Shown here piece after piece: positions 26,597 to 39,923 of a DNA stretch of 64,000 nucleotides. A program made the position numbers and the translations under genes. Each line of letters opens with the position of its first letter. Position 1 is the stretch's first letter. This DNA comes from Rhynochetos jubatus (Eukaryota; Chordata; Aves; Eurypygiformes; Rhynochetidae), in the NCBI GenBank assembly GCA_027574665.1, contig CM050652.1, positions 35,173,631-35,237,630 on the forward strand, written 5' to 3'. Under the pieces are notes generated by a model. The model worked only from the letters and a program-made list of their open reading frames with translations. It was not told where the DNA came from and did not search any database.

Positions 26597-28882
26597 TCTA
26601 ATTTGGGCTCAATTATAGGGGAAAAAATTGGACAGCCTTAGCAATATATAGCAATCAATTTGGGACAAATTTTTCAGGTAACCTAGACAGTGGGTCTACA
26701 CTGCAAACCTTTAGCTTTTATTTATTTTTTTTTTAAATGAAGCTAATTCCATACAGGCAAATAAATCATATTGTCACTAAAGATTTATTCTGAAAACCAC
26801 AACCCACCCCAACTATTATTGTTCCAAATATGAACTATACTCACAAAATGCATTAGAGTGCATCTTTAGTTCTAAAAATTTGAGGTGGGTGAGCAATTGC
26901 CACCCCATCCTCAGAGAAAAGCCTCCTCCTATTACCATTGATACATTCAGCTACCTGTGGTAGGCAACCAGCCTTGTATCACACAAAAATACTCCATCCC
27001 ATCTTTGTGATAAAGAAAAAGGCAGATAACTATGGATCTTCACATTACAATGACAATTAATAATGCATCACATTAAGTCCTGCAGCTTGACTACTACTAT
27101 GACAATATCCTGGCACAGGATTCCCCTTTCACTCACTGATGGTCTTCAGTATTCATCAGCAAGGTACCCAGCAGTTAAAAGCATTTAAAAACACTACCTG
27201 TGAAAAAGCTGTGCAATTCAAAGTGAATGCTCCTGAATGGGGACAGAGGGCAAACACCATTAACCAAGCAGCAGTGGAGTAGCGTATGGGAAAGGAAAGA
27301 GGATTAATGTAGGGGCTGAATATGCAGAGCCTTTTCTTTTGCTGCCTTACTCAGTTTATCATCTGTTCTTTCAAGAAGAAAAACCTATTTATGCTATTTA
27401 ACAGGTTTCCTTGGATTATTGTGTGTCAGGGCTGAAGAAACATTCACTTCTCCATCTCCTCACTTCTGGCCCCTCGCCTCCTCCTTCCCACCCTTGAAAG
27501 CTCTCCAGAGTCCACCCACAGAGTCAAGGCCCTGACAGCAGCACCCAACCCACACAGACACCCCGTGGATCTTCGATTCCCTTATGCTGCCTTGCCAAAG
27601 CGTGGGGCTGCACTGATGGGGTCAGTGTTAAATAACGATAACACAGCCTCACGTCAAGCTGCCATGTAAGTGTCACAAATTTCCCAGAAAGCAGGGTAAA
27701 ATAAAGATGGCATGTGGCCTTCTCAAAGAGTCTGAAGTGAAAAAAAAAAAAGAAAAATCTGAGGACAATGAAATGGACTCTGTTAAATTAAGAGACACTT
27801 TTAAGTTCCAGTTCCTATTTCCGTTGTGCTCCACACTTTAAAAAAATGAAACAAGAACAAATTTTTCTTTTTATTGGACAAATACTCAATAAACTGCTTC
27901 CCTCATCTATTCTTCCTTCAATATTTCTACGATGTGCTTCACCACTCAGATTATTTCAGATCATGTGTTAAACTGGGACTTCCCTAGGAGGCATTTACAG
28001 AATTCAACCTCTGGCTGTCTTACAAAATAATTGCCAGGATAGTATTATATCATTCACTGCCATGTTTCAAGTCTCTATTTCTACACCTTGTTGATACAGA
28101 GTAAGTTGCACCCTTATAGGTTTTAACAACCCATACACTCCTTAAAACAACAGCTGCTAACAATGCTCTGTGAGCACAAACCACAATATTATACTTTACA
28201 GTATGAAAATATGAAAACGTAAAAGTATGATATATTAACGTGCACACCTTTTTCTCCTTCTTAAATACCTTCGAACAGCTAAAAAAAGGTACCAAGGAAA
28301 AAATCTTACTAATTGCTAGTGTAAGACTGCCCTCTAGTAGAAAACTTTCTCCAGAAATATGCTGCCTGTTTTGAGAAAAATGTATTGCAAATTTAAATTC
28401 ACGTACTGTGGTCTAATAACAAGGTAGAATAGGTTTTACATAGCTAAATAATGAGTACTATAGCACTCATTCAAGTGTCATGTAGAAAACAGAAGTAGAT
28501 CTGCAGATAAGAAGAGAACATATAAAGAAAACAAGTAGCATGAAACCCTTATACTATATTATACAGATCAGCTGGCTCCTCACTTCAGACATCATGCTCA
28601 TTTCTGGTCAGAATGTGTCAGAAATAAAAGAAAACAGAAGATTTGAAATAAAAGTGTTTCTCCCAAGAAACTTGAAAGTGAGTGGCTGTTTATTCCAAAA
28701 ATCAAGAGACAAGATACAGAATTGAAGTGGGACACACACTAATGCAGAGGATAAATCAGAAAATCATACCAGAGCCTTCTCATAACACAGGGCAAATGGA
28801 TATTTAACAAAGCTGACAATCATTACGTTTAAAATGGATAAAAAGAACAGCTTTCAAAAACAAGCAGTCAGTTTACAGGCCC

Positions 28883-28906
28883 TACTGTTATAACATCATA
28901 ACAGTA
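28883..28906. repeat. Perfect 9-bp inverted repeat with 6-nt loop
   Basis: TACTGTTAT, six bases, then ATAACAGTA. It is AT-rich and lies in intron 2. Confidence 0.75.
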
Positions 28907-30888
28907 TGATGACCATAATGAATGATACCAGCAAAGGCAGTGAAGAAACCTTCCCAATAATGAAGTAGTTTTATATTCCTGTATTTTAATGCAATCTAAA
29001 CATATTAATTATGTAATGTTTGAGGGGGGGAAAAAAAGCCCTTTCTGAGGAACATGATTAATCATGCAGTATAGTACATACAACATAGTGTGCCTTTTGC
29101 TCTCAAGAAGCATCTGATACTCCTCAAAGCTGGAAGTTAACTGGACTTCGTGAAATATTCCTAGAAAGCTTTATGTCCCATACATGTCCCCAAAATATGA
29201 AAACAATGGCAAATTCAGTACAGCTACATTCAGCCACATCCCAGATACAGAGGCCAGTTATCTCGCACAGAAGGTCTGGAAATTAAAAGTGGTGTTAGGT
29301 CAGAGCTAGCACCTCTGCACAGCACCAAGATCTGTCTACCCAGGTTGGTGCCTGCACAGGGGTCTTTAGAGCGTACTGTGTGCATGACACAGTGATGCAC
29401 TTTGCTTCAACAAATCCATCACCTGGAAGTATGTAGTTATGTATCTTGATGTGGTTTACATACACAAACAAGTACTGTGGCCAAATGATTGCTTTACTAA
29501 ATATAACTAAACATAACTAATGCATATAAAAAAATAAATACGCTCATGAATCCAAGCATCTGCATGAGCCAACAGCAGACAGTTGCAGGGGCTTTCCAGG
29601 AAACACTTTTTAAAATGCAGACTACTAAGACAAATTCTGTTTTGCCTTGCATGAGTGTATGCTGAACTCCTTAGTCCCAGCAAGCATAGGGCACAATTCT
29701 TTATCCTGGAGTGTTCAAATATGTACTTGAAAAAAAGTTATGACTGACTGCATACAATGAGGAATATCAGGAACTGTGACAGGTGACTTAAGGAAAGATT
29801 TGAAAGAGGAAATAACAGGGCTACTTGCAAACCTGGAAAATCTGTCAGAGTCTAAAAATGTTGCAGCAACAATGAAGTATGAACAGAATAGGAGATGCAA
29901 GAGGTGGGGAGGAATGCAGTGAAAGAGGAACTCTTGCTGCTCAGGTCTCCGATGACCCTTGCAGACATCAGGTATACCACGCTATAGGGTTTTGGGAGAG
30001 AGACAAGCAGACAGCTAATCGCAACCTGGTTTAAAACAAAAATACCCAAAAAGGATACATATAGTCCACTATATGTAATTATCTAAGACTAATTATCACT
30101 TAAGGAGAACATAAGCCCTCCCTAAGCAGCAGAACGACTGCATGTCCCCAGTGTCTGACTCCAACATTCAGATAGGGCATTTAGTGTTATATGGCTCAAT
30201 GTCTGAATCAAACACACACTATCAATCACTGCTGGAGCCTGAGCTCATGCTTAAAGAGCAGATGAAGTAATTAGCCAGCCAGGAAACAAAACAGATGATG
30301 AATAGCAGATGAATGCCAGTAGGCAAGTGCATGATGTACATCACTCTCCACATAAAGAGAGGAGCCATAGTATGCAAAAATCATTGAATTCAGTGTGCTG
30401 GATGACTTCACCCTACCTGCATAAACCAGTATTGCTACAAGAAATACTGCTGCAGTGAAAAGCACACAAATGACTGTCTAACCCTTAATAAAATTGTACA
30501 ACTGTATAAATGGTGATACTGCTGTACTTGCAGTGACCATCACTGGACAAGTCAACCACCACCATTAAAAACTCACAATATTCTGCAGTAGCAAGTTTCT
30601 CAGGGTTATTTTTTCAGAAATGAAAAGGAAAATCCAAGGCGTATTCCCCTCCCCATCTTTAAACTAAAGTATCTTAGATGCAAGGAGCATTTTTCAATGC
30701 AAGAAATCAAAAATCAAGGGGAGCAAAGACAAATGTAGTTAGGTGTTCTGCATTTAAGCAGAGATAATTAGTAAGAAGTAACTAAAAGTATATGAAACAT
30801 TCAGCAAACGTATTTCAGTGTCATACTGTCACATCCTTTTATATTTGTTTTGTACTTCTCCACTGACAAGATACAGAAGTCTGCTTAC

Positions 30889-31054
30889 CGAATTGTCTTT
30901 CAGCTGGAGACCTTCTCCGTTGGGCAGCGACGACCTCCGTTTTGCTGAGTTCTTGTTTGGTGTAGAGTTGGCGCCTCCAGCTTTCTTCTTGACAAAGAGG
31001 ACTTCACAGCTGGCTTGATCTTCATTATGCGTGCTCTTCCCTGCATTTATTACC
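30889..31054 (-). CDS. PPM1H: PPM1H exon 2 (residues about 83-137)
   Basis: This is an internal coding exon of protein phosphatase PPM1H, a Mg/Mn-dependent PP2C Ser/Thr phosphatase. It is 166 nt: one base completing a split codon, then 55 codons. The minus strand shows a T-rich tract and TTTTTTCTTAG before the exon and TCG|GTAAGC at its end. The peptide begins V-I-N-A-G-K-S-T-H-N-E-D-Q. N-E-D is PP2C motif I, whose Glu and Asp (human E93 and D94 by my count) help hold the metal pair. A Lys/Ser-rich loop follows, with K-R-R-S-S (the second Ser aligns with human S124) and then L-P-N-G-E-G-L-Q-L-K. It aligns to human without gaps, with conservative changes in the loop. The upstream exon must end in phase 2, probably in a Glu codon. 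No stop or frameshift is present. Confidence 0.96.
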
Positions 31055-32360
31055 CTAAGAAAAAACAACACAAAAAAAAGAAAACAAGAGACATGTTCAA
31101 GTTAGCGAAGCACAGAAGCCTCCATCCATATCTCATGTGACTCGAGATGTATGGAACCATAGCCCAGAAGTCTTGCAAACAGTAACTGAATTAAAATACC
31201 AGACTTTCTTACACACATTCATACACACACGCATACTTGTTTGTCTCCATACCTACACAGGCATAACAAGCACTTTTCACAGAACTGTGCGAAGAGTAAA
31301 AACCAATGTTCTTCCTCATAAGCATATTTTACTCTTAGGCATACCATACTGTTCTTTAAAGAGACTACATGATGGCCAGGGCTGATAAGACTCATGCCTC
31401 CTAGTTGAAACACGGAACCCCAGTTGCTTTTCTACCTACCAGCCTCTCTGCTACGGTGAATAAAGAATCTCTTGGCTAAGGGTGTGTATTCTGTCAAGTT
31501 CCAAGTCTTGCACAAACAAAATACCTGCTATAAATCCAAAAAGCTGTTACTGCTAAAAGCACAGAATAATATGCAACTGCTATTAGTCTGTTTAAAGGGC
31601 ATATATATGAGAAATGCTGTGACAAGAGAAATGCCTTATTTTCCAACCTGCTAGTGAAGATTGCTTGTACCACAGCAACACAAAGGGTTGCATACTAAGT
31701 ACACCCCTCTAGCAATGCAGAACACACACTCCCATCCCACCCCAAAAACAACCAAAAAAACTCCACTGAAACCCTCACACATCTGTGCAGCCTGCAGCAT
31801 AGAGAGCTGAAGACTTGCACCAAGAGCTGCAAGCATGCAGAAGCCAGCATTAAGAGCTCAGTACAAGCTTCAGACAGTCAGGGGTATCCCGAGATTTTCA
31901 CAACTGTTCATCTTTCTTCCATCAGTGATGAAGCTGAAATAACAGCTATTACACCACCAACATTTTAAAACCCTAATCAGAAGTTTGCATTATTCAAGAC
32001 ACTCAAGATACTGTGGTTACTATCACCCATCTCAGAACAGCAAAGTTCAAAGATGTTTTCCACTTTCTACATGAGATCTTCGTCACAAACACTAATTTTG
32101 CACCAGTTGACACTGTGTTTGGTAAGACGTGCTCTGACAGTCAGGCTTACACAGGGAAAACCTGTGAAAGCCTGGGCCTTGCCTAGTTCCAACCAAGCAA
32201 AGACATTGCCACTTTGATGCAAGCACATCTTCTGCACACACTATTTAACCACTTCTCTTTACTGACAGGTGAGAGTCACCTAACAAGTTGACTGATAGTC
32301 AGAGACAGCGTTTCCACTACTGGACAAACACAACGTCTCACATCAGGCATAGGTTTTCTT

Positions 32361-32417
32361 AAAAAACAAACCCAAATAACAAAAAAAACCCCCAACCAAA
32401 ACCAAACAAAAAAAACC
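32361..32417 (+). repeat. A/C-rich low-complexity tract
   Basis: About 57 bases made almost only of A and C, with one T and no G. In the PPM1H sense it is T/G-rich. No transposon identity is visible. Confidence 0.85.
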
Positions 32418-33314
32418 ATGACACCTCAACTGCTGCCTCCCGCGGAAAGTAAAACAGCTTGAAGGCACATCATAATCCTGATGGCAAGTTCAAGGTATAT
32501 CTGACTTCTTGATCGCTAATGTTTTCATGACAATAAAATTTTACTTAACAGGGAAGCACTTGCTAAAGGTTGTTGAAAGGAAACCAAAGGAAGGCCTGCA
32601 GGCACCTCTGCACCAACTTGCCTGCTCTTTCTGAAATGCCAATTCAGTGTCAACCTTGCTTAAAGGTAATACACTATTTTGATTTTCTATGAGCAACATG
32701 ATACTCTGACATGCAGATGAGTATTCCTGCCTCTGATTAGAAAAAAAGACAGCCTACTCTAAGAAAATGTGCATCCGCTACAAATAACTGCTTCCAGAAA
32801 CTAGAAGTTTCCTTACAGTGCAAAATGTCACCCACTGCAGTCTGACATCTGTATGCCCAACACCACCACTTGTTTACAAGTATTTCTTGTAAATAAACAC
32901 CAACCGTGGATTCAATTATTTCGTGAAACACACAGAGAGCAGAGATGAAGAGCATCTAGTTGCAAGGCACCTGTGAGCAGTTTAAACACTCACCTCCTGT
33001 AGTGCCTAACTGCTGAGCACCTGGAGATCAAACACTAAGACACTATAAGCTTCTAGTCCGAAAACTCAACATTTTCTTGAAGTATTGTGGAAACTGAAAG
33101 CATATATTCAGAAGGGGGGCAGGTGGGGAAGCACAAACAGAATTTACAAAAAGAATTTAAATCAGCCAACACCTCTTTAGTTTGAAATGCTACAAGCATG
33201 ATTAAAATATTTCAGCAGCACACAGTGTAGTTTTATCACCTGAAGAGCTAATTAATATTCAGTTTTGCTGATCAGTCTCCTCACTGATGCTGCTAGCTGT
33301 TTGCAACCCTATTT

Positions 33315-33328
33315 AAAAAAAAAAAAAA
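33315..33328 (+). repeat. A14 homopolymer
   Basis: Fourteen A followed by GCAGAAGACAAG, in intron 1. It is simple-sequence DNA. Confidence 0.9.
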
Positions 33329-34438
33329 GCAGAAGACAAGAGACAAAAGTGACACTACAAAAACCACTACCTTCCATACCACCAAAAAAAAAAATCACTC
33401 AAGTATTGGAGTTGCTCTCCCTTCTAAGCTTATTGATGGACTTCAGGACTTGAATGGTAGATGTTCTGATGTTTAATGGTGTGTTAAGTTATGCACACTA
33501 TAGTATCATGTTATAAAGCTCCTGCCAAGAAAATTTGTCACGGCACTGAATACATTAGAAAGGCTACAAGAACAAGTGGCCTAACAGATTAGGTTTGTGG
33601 CCAGCTACCAGGAAACGCCTGAAGTTGAATCTGTGTACCAAGCACCTTGCTGTAAGAGGGTATGGTCAAAAGGAGCCTGACGACTGAACAGACATGAGTG
33701 TTGGGCTGCCAGTACGTGTTCAATTGATCTCCCAAAAATCCAATCTTCCTCTCCAACAGATGTTTATTTTGGAAATCCTTCTGAAAATTTGAACTAAAAA
33801 TAATGTCCAAAACAGTACTTACAGATGCTAGCAGGTAATGCAGAGTCTATATGCCACAAGCTGCTCCCCCTCCTGACATTGGCACTCCTCTATTCTCACA
33901 TCCTATCTCACAGGGAAACTTTGGAAAAGGGCTGCAGTAGGACCCTGTGATTTTTCATCGCAAAGCTTGAGCTACGTGTTGGTGCCTGATGCCTAGCACA
34001 GAAGCTGGTAACACCTTCTACTCACCTTCAAGCATCTCTGTTTCTGCTGCCTTTTGAAATCCTTTTCTCTCTGCAGCTTCTTAAAACCCTCCTCAAGGCA
34101 GTTCTTTCAACCAGCTTTTCCAGTGCTGATTTTACTGTTGTCTTTCCTCCTCGCTCTCCCAGACTGTAACTTATCAGGACAAAACCCACATCTAAGCTGC
34201 CTATACAAATAACAAAGCAGAACTAACAAGATGTTTATATCTCCAAAAGGTAACTCATTAAACCTCTGAAAATATTTATGGAAAATCTACAATCCCCTCC
34301 TTCCACAGAGGAAATGCCTCAACTTCGTAAGATTTTCAGTTCCCCTTCATATCTCTTCTTCTGTCGGCCTCAAAAAATAAGTTATTGTCCAATAAAGTGA
34401 ACAAAATGAGATAAAGCAATACTTTCTCACACAGAATT

Positions 34439-34475
34439 AAAAAAACCCTCCCCCACCAAAAAAAAACCCTCCAAT
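34439..34475 (+). repeat. A/C-rich low-complexity tract
   Basis: A and C runs (AAAAAACCCTCCCCCACC, then A9, then CCCTCC) with three T and no G. Confidence 0.75.
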
Positions 34476-35286
34476 CATACAGTTATCCTCAGTTCCATTT
34501 TATCATTGATACAAATAATAATAATAGTAGAATGCAGAGAAAAAGGAACTAAAAAAAATAATGATTGAGGCCTATGTAATTCTCTAGTTTTTACTTAGAG
34601 ACATGTTTTCAAGGGAATTCTTGCTTTTGTTTTCTCTCCCCATAATTCCTCAAGGAGCTGTTTAATTAGACCTATTCATAATCAACTCCTTTCCATCCCT
34701 TCTCTCCTCTCTCCCATTATCCATTTATTTCCTATCCAATCTTTTACCAAGTTCAACCCGAATAAAGTATCTAATTTCAATCAGAAGCTCCTCTTTTTAT
34801 AGAGTTAGCTGTCCCTACTGTATCAAACACATTGCTCATTAATAAATAAACCTGAAGTTTAGTTCATGGTAGAGTAGTGCTAGTGAAATCCGCATCCTAT
34901 TTTGCAAACAAGACCTTCCTGAAGTCTGCAAAGTGAGGTGGTGGGGTTTGGTCACACCTGAAGAAGTACTTGCATCAACCTGGATGGACACTTCAGTATT
35001 TTACAAGAATACTCTCAAACATGTCCTTAGTTAAAAGCAAATCCTCCAGATAGGAGCCAGCTAGTTCGTTTGGCTCAAAATTAGCATTCTGCTGGTATCT
35101 CGCGAGATCCCAAATCCCATCCCACTGAATGGAAATGTAGGTCACGCTGTCCTATACTTCATTCAACAAGCAGAGCTCTGAAACTCCTGGGCCAAGGTCA
35201 CCAATTACAAAATCCTAAGTTTATCTTAAAAGAAGCGAAACAGGCCAGTTGAACAAATCCAAAAAAGTCCTGACAACAGCTTCCTG

Positions 35287-35385
35287 ACAAAAAAACCACC
35301 CAAAATCAAAAAACACCACACAACAAAAACAGACCAGAAAAACCAATACAACTCAAAACCAAAACCACCCACACCCCAAAAAACA
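35287..35385 (+). repeat. Long A/C-rich low-complexity tract
   Basis: About 99 bases dominated by A and C with only a few T and G. It is the longest tract of this kind here and lies about 530 bp from the internal CR1 fragment. Confidence 0.85.
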
Positions 35386-35919
35386 GCTCAAGTCTCTTGA
35401 AGCATTTCTACTCAGGCCTCTATTTCTCACATTGATACCAGTACATATACTCTTTGGTTGCTTTACTTCTCCCTATACTGTGCTCTTTGAGATTACAGTA
35501 TGCTGTATTTGCTTCAGCAAAAGTTCCAAGTTGTGCCATAGGAGGAGAGTTTTACCCAAGTCTAGATTTCAAATTCTGAAAAAAAATTAAGTAGACATCC
35601 AAGTACTTGTGTATTTCAAACTCACAAGTCTAGCAAAATTTTCTGTTTAACATACCTAGACAAAAATAATGGGTAAAGGCAAAGAGCTCAGCAGAAATTC
35701 TGAATGATGCAGAACAGCAGTGTGAACAAAAAACGCTTTTTGAAGTAAGGACTAGGAGAGCTACAAGAGCATGGGGAGCTACAGTGCAGCAGAAGAAGCA
35801 TGGGAACTAGCTGCACATACACTAGATCTGCTTGAGCTAAGAAATAAAACCTGTAAGCAGGGAGCATCACCTACCCCCTCAGTTTAGTTGAGCTGTAAGG
35901 CAACACAACCACCTGCAAC

Positions 35920-36604
35920 CCCAGTAGGACACCCCTGAGGAATGCCGCTCAACACTGGTCTCCACTCAGACACTGAGCCATTGACCACAACTCTGAGTGC
36001 AGTCATCAAGCGCATTCCTCATCCACTGAGCGGTCCACCTGTCAAATCCGTGTCTCTCCAATTTAGAGACAAGGATGTTGTGTGGGACAGTGTCAAGTGC
36101 TTTGCACAAGCCCAGGTAGATGACATCGGTTGCTCTTCCCTTATCCACCAATGCTGTAACGCTGTCATAGAAGACCACCATATCTGTCAGGCAAAATACG
36201 CCCTTGGTGAGGCCATGTTGGCTGTCACCAATTACCTCCTCGTTTTCCATGTGCCTTAGTATAGGTTCCAGGAGGATCTGCTCCATGATCTTACCAGGTA
36301 CAGAGGTGAGACTGACTGGCCTGTAGATCCTTGGATCTTCCTTTTTTCCCCCTTTATAAAGATGGGGGTTATGTTTCCCCTTTTCCAGTCAATGGGAACT
36401 TAACTGGACTGGCACGACTTCTCAAATACAGTGAGTAGTGGCTTGGTAACTTCATCCACCAGTTCCCCTGGGACCTGTGGATGCATCTCATCAGGTCCCA
36501 GGGACTTGTGCACCTTCAGGTTCCTTAGGTGCTCCTGAACCTGATCATCTCTAACCATGGGCAGTTCTTGACTCTCCCAGTCCCTGCCTTTGCCTTCTGC
36601 AACA
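35920..36604 (-). mobile_element. CR1 LINE fragment, reverse-transcriptase part of ORF2 (broken)
   Basis: Read on the minus strand, this matches the CR1 non-LTR retrotransposon ORF2. The upstream part reads G-R-D-W-E-S-Q-E-L-P and L-G-P-D-E-M-H-P. The downstream part reads [22 protein letters not shown] and [20 protein letters not shown], in a different frame, so at least one frameshift separates them. It is an internal piece: the 5' part of the element, the reverse-transcriptase Y-A-D-D-type active site, the C-terminal region and the 3' UTR are all absent. The boundaries are approximate. It is antisense to nothing: it lies in the same orientation as PPM1H, in intron 1. It is decayed and cannot move. 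Confidence 0.93.
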
Positions 36605-36858
36605 ATATCCAAGAGTAATACCTCTCACTGAGGAAGCAAATGATTCTTTTTCTAGGAAATACTGGCTGTATTCAATAATCACACAAATTAAGCCATGATA
36701 ACCAAGGGCTATTGTTGAGGTGCTTTACTTATTTACTGTTGATAAACTGACTGTGCAATTCTGCCATATACAAATTTCTGAAAAATATACAATTAATGAC
36801 CTTCCTGCTGTTCACAAGGTGAAGAGAGGATAATGGCAGTGTCACACCACCCCACCTG

Positions 36859-36878
36859 CCCCCCCCCCCCCCCCCCCC
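36859..36878 (+). repeat. C20 homopolymer followed by an A/C-rich tail
   Basis: Twenty consecutive C, then AAAACAACCAACCCCAA to about 36895. In the sense of PPM1H this is a G20 run. It lies about 250 bp from the end of the internal CR1 fragment. Confidence 0.95.
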
Positions 36879-39800
36879 AAAACAACCAACCCCAATGCAG
36901 TTGCCTTACATAGTTGAAAGAAAACATAGCTCATCACAGAAGCTTAAAAGCAAAGGCTTCAAGCTGAAGTGAAGGAACACTGCTTGCAAGATGTCTCTAC
37001 TTGGGAAACCTGCTCTCATTTGATCCACAAAACCCTCAATTTTTTAACCCCAGGCAAATGCAAAAGCTCTTCATCTCTTCCTTAAGGGTTAGGAAAAAGG
37101 AGGCAGAAAACACCAGATACATCCATGGGCAGTTTGTTGTTTATTTCAGTTTAAGGCCGGGGTTTCAGAGTAGCAGTGGGGACCTGTAATTGTTTTGACA
37201 CTGAATAAAACAATTCATCAGGCAGCATAGAGCCATTCCCTCCCCTCTTCAGCCTGCCGGGCTCCAGCTGCTCACAGGAGCTGCAGTCAGCCTCCCTCTT
37301 CATTCCAGCTGTGGTACGCACACACTAGCCCACAGCCGTGAGTATGACACCAGCTTCCTTCCAACTCAGCTAAGTAACACAGAAGTAATCCAGCTGAATG
37401 AATATCATAACGATAGGCAACAGACAATATATTCCTAGAGTTTTGCATTATAATTTCAACAGTCTTAGAATGACAATTAAAGAAACCATAAAAAAATCTT
37501 TTCATACAAGTGTTGCTGGCTCTCCTTCCCCCTCTCATCCTCCCCCCACCCCCATTAACAGATTGGCATGTGAAAGGATGCCATTGCCGTTTTCAGTGAC
37601 ATCTCATTTATAGTGTTAGGTTCCCAGGTAGGTGGCTGTTTCCCCCCCTTCACCCACACAAAATTTATTTCTGCATTGGGAATCGACTTGAAAGATTTCC
37701 TCCTGGCTGTTCACCTCCTCCTGCAGATGAAAGGCAAATTTTCAAGCAGCCTAAACAGTTTCATTCATTCATTACTGTAACTGTAATATTGCTCACATCA
37801 AAACCAAACCACCCACCAGTATTGTCCGCTGTGGGCAGAAAATGAAGCCAGCCCTAAATCGGTTCTCTAAATCCATGGGGTAGAATAAAACCTTCATTTT
37901 ATTAACAAGGAGGAAGTGAATGTTTAGCCATAAAGATGAGTCTTGCAATAATCCAGTGTGAAAATATGGCTTCTCCCACCAGCAATCACACTGGTATACT
38001 GGGCCAAATTCACTTTAGGACCCAGCTAGAAGCCTGCCAAGCTGATAAGGACTAAAAATGGCATTAAAATAGGCAAGGCTCAGAAGTGCAATACCATTTT
38101 TGCTGGAAATTTAAAATACATTAAAGAAGTCAAAAACTATACAAGAAAGTTCAACAGATTTCTACCATGAGTTCAGTGTGAATGAACATAAACTGGTAAC
38201 ACAGCTTGTCTTCAGACTGAAGGCAATGACATCTTGGAAGGGAAGACCACTGTGACATTATTCGTATGGACTTCCCAAAATGCTAGTGTGGCATATCATG
38301 AGCTACACTTCCCAGAGAGGATGAAATACTAAGCAACTACAAGGAACAAGACAGCTGTAGGTCACAGCAACAGAGCAAGCTCTGTGATCACTGCACAGAG
38401 ATGAGCAGCTCTTTTGGGTATTAGCATGTAGGTATTACATGAGAAAAGCAGTGGACAGTGAGCCCTGAGCAGATGCTGAGCCAGACCGGTGGGATACAAA
38501 CACGGTTAAGCATGATCTCACTTCAGGGCTGAGCAATCTCAGTCACAGCTGGCAATACTAATAGCCAAATTCTCCTTCCTCACTCTTTCTTGTACTAGCT
38601 ATTAGCATGGGGCAAGAAGAGGTTGCAAAAGCAAAGAGGAACTTAACACTAGGAGAACCACCATTTCTATCCCACAAAGCACACTGAAATTGCAGAGCAC
38701 CAGGTCACACTGCTCATCATCCTGTTTAAAGCAACACTGGCTGACTGGCTGTTCAAAGCTTGCTGAAAAAAAACTGAGCAAGAGACTCAGAAGATAATGA
38801 GGACAAACAACTTCATGTTGAGCAGTGTCCTTCTAGTCTAATTTCCACTAACACACTGTCTTACACCTTTTTCTTCTCCTCCTTAATAGGTAAATTTTCA
38901 AATCCTGCTAATCTGAGAAAATAGGTTTGAACTTATTTCCATGATAGCAAAGCAACTTCCTCCTGTAAAATTCTTCAAATGATGCTTCTTATACCAATAG
39001 GGCATATTCAGTCTGGTGAAGTCAGCCTTCAGATGAGTGTATTTGCACAAAACCATCAAGGTTTTTATGCATCACTAGATTTTTCTAGATTTTTTCTGTT
39101 GATAAGTCCAAGAATGCTTACCAGCTTTGGCTGGTATGACAAGTTTAGATCTTCAAATTGAAGCAGAAAGCATTAAAAAACAAAACAGGTGTGAAAAGGA
39201 ACCTTTTTACAGCAATATACTTCATCATGGTTCATTAGCCTGTGAATAGTCCTTTGACTTCATTTTACACATTAGGACGGACAACTCTCAGAACTGAGGT
39301 ACCTGGTTCAATCTTAAGAAAACACACTATGCACACCATGATAGTGACTTGACTTTACTTTGTTCCCAGCCATTTTATCACATGTGGGACTTTGCTGCCT
39401 TAGACTGGAAGGATGATCCTGGAAGTTCACTGATGAGGAATACTTGGCTTTTGACTGCACACTGAGAAAAACCAGTTATGGATAGTGGGTTTGAGCTGGT
39501 TTTAGATGAGAAACACCTTTGGATCTGTCCTTGATCTCACATTTAAGACAAGAACCAAGATTCTGCCATTCCTTTTCCTCTAATGCAGGGGAAAAGTAGC
39601 TGCTTCCATGCTTGTTCCCATGAACTGTACAACTCCTTGTGCATGAGAGGCTGAAGGTAGTCTTGACCGTGAGCATCCCTTATAAAGAGGGCACAGTAGA
39701 GACATGAGTCTGATACAAGTGAGAAAGGTCACATGAGGTCCAGTCATTCCCAAAGAGATACGTGACAGAAATACACAAATCACACTAGTTAAAATGATGA

Positions 39801-39887
39801 AAGGGCAGGGACAGCAGCCTGTCCCTAATCTCTACAGCAAGGGGCATCCGGGTCTCAGAAATATTCACTTTGCCTACAAGCTCAACA

Positions 39888-39923
39888 CAACTATTACTGC
39901 TACACCAACTACTACTGCTACAC
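39888..39923 (+). repeat. 18-bp tandem duplication
   Basis: CAACTATTACTGCTACAC (39888-39905) is followed directly by the same unit with one T to C change (39906-39923). Confidence 0.9.

Larger units (their letters stand above)
22111..30888 (-). other. PPM1H: PPM1H intron 2 (8,778 nt, complete)
   Basis: This intron is bounded by donor GTAAGC at 30888 and acceptor CTCCAG ending at 22111. I see no recognisable transposon in it. It contains a short TA/CA microsatellite near 26.58 kb, an A12 run near 27.74 kb, a pyrimidine-rich stretch near 27.45-27.55 kb and a 9-bp perfect inverted repeat with a 6-nt loop at 28883-28906. The open frames at 22.5-23.0 kb on both strands have no recognisable domain. 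Confidence 0.9.
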
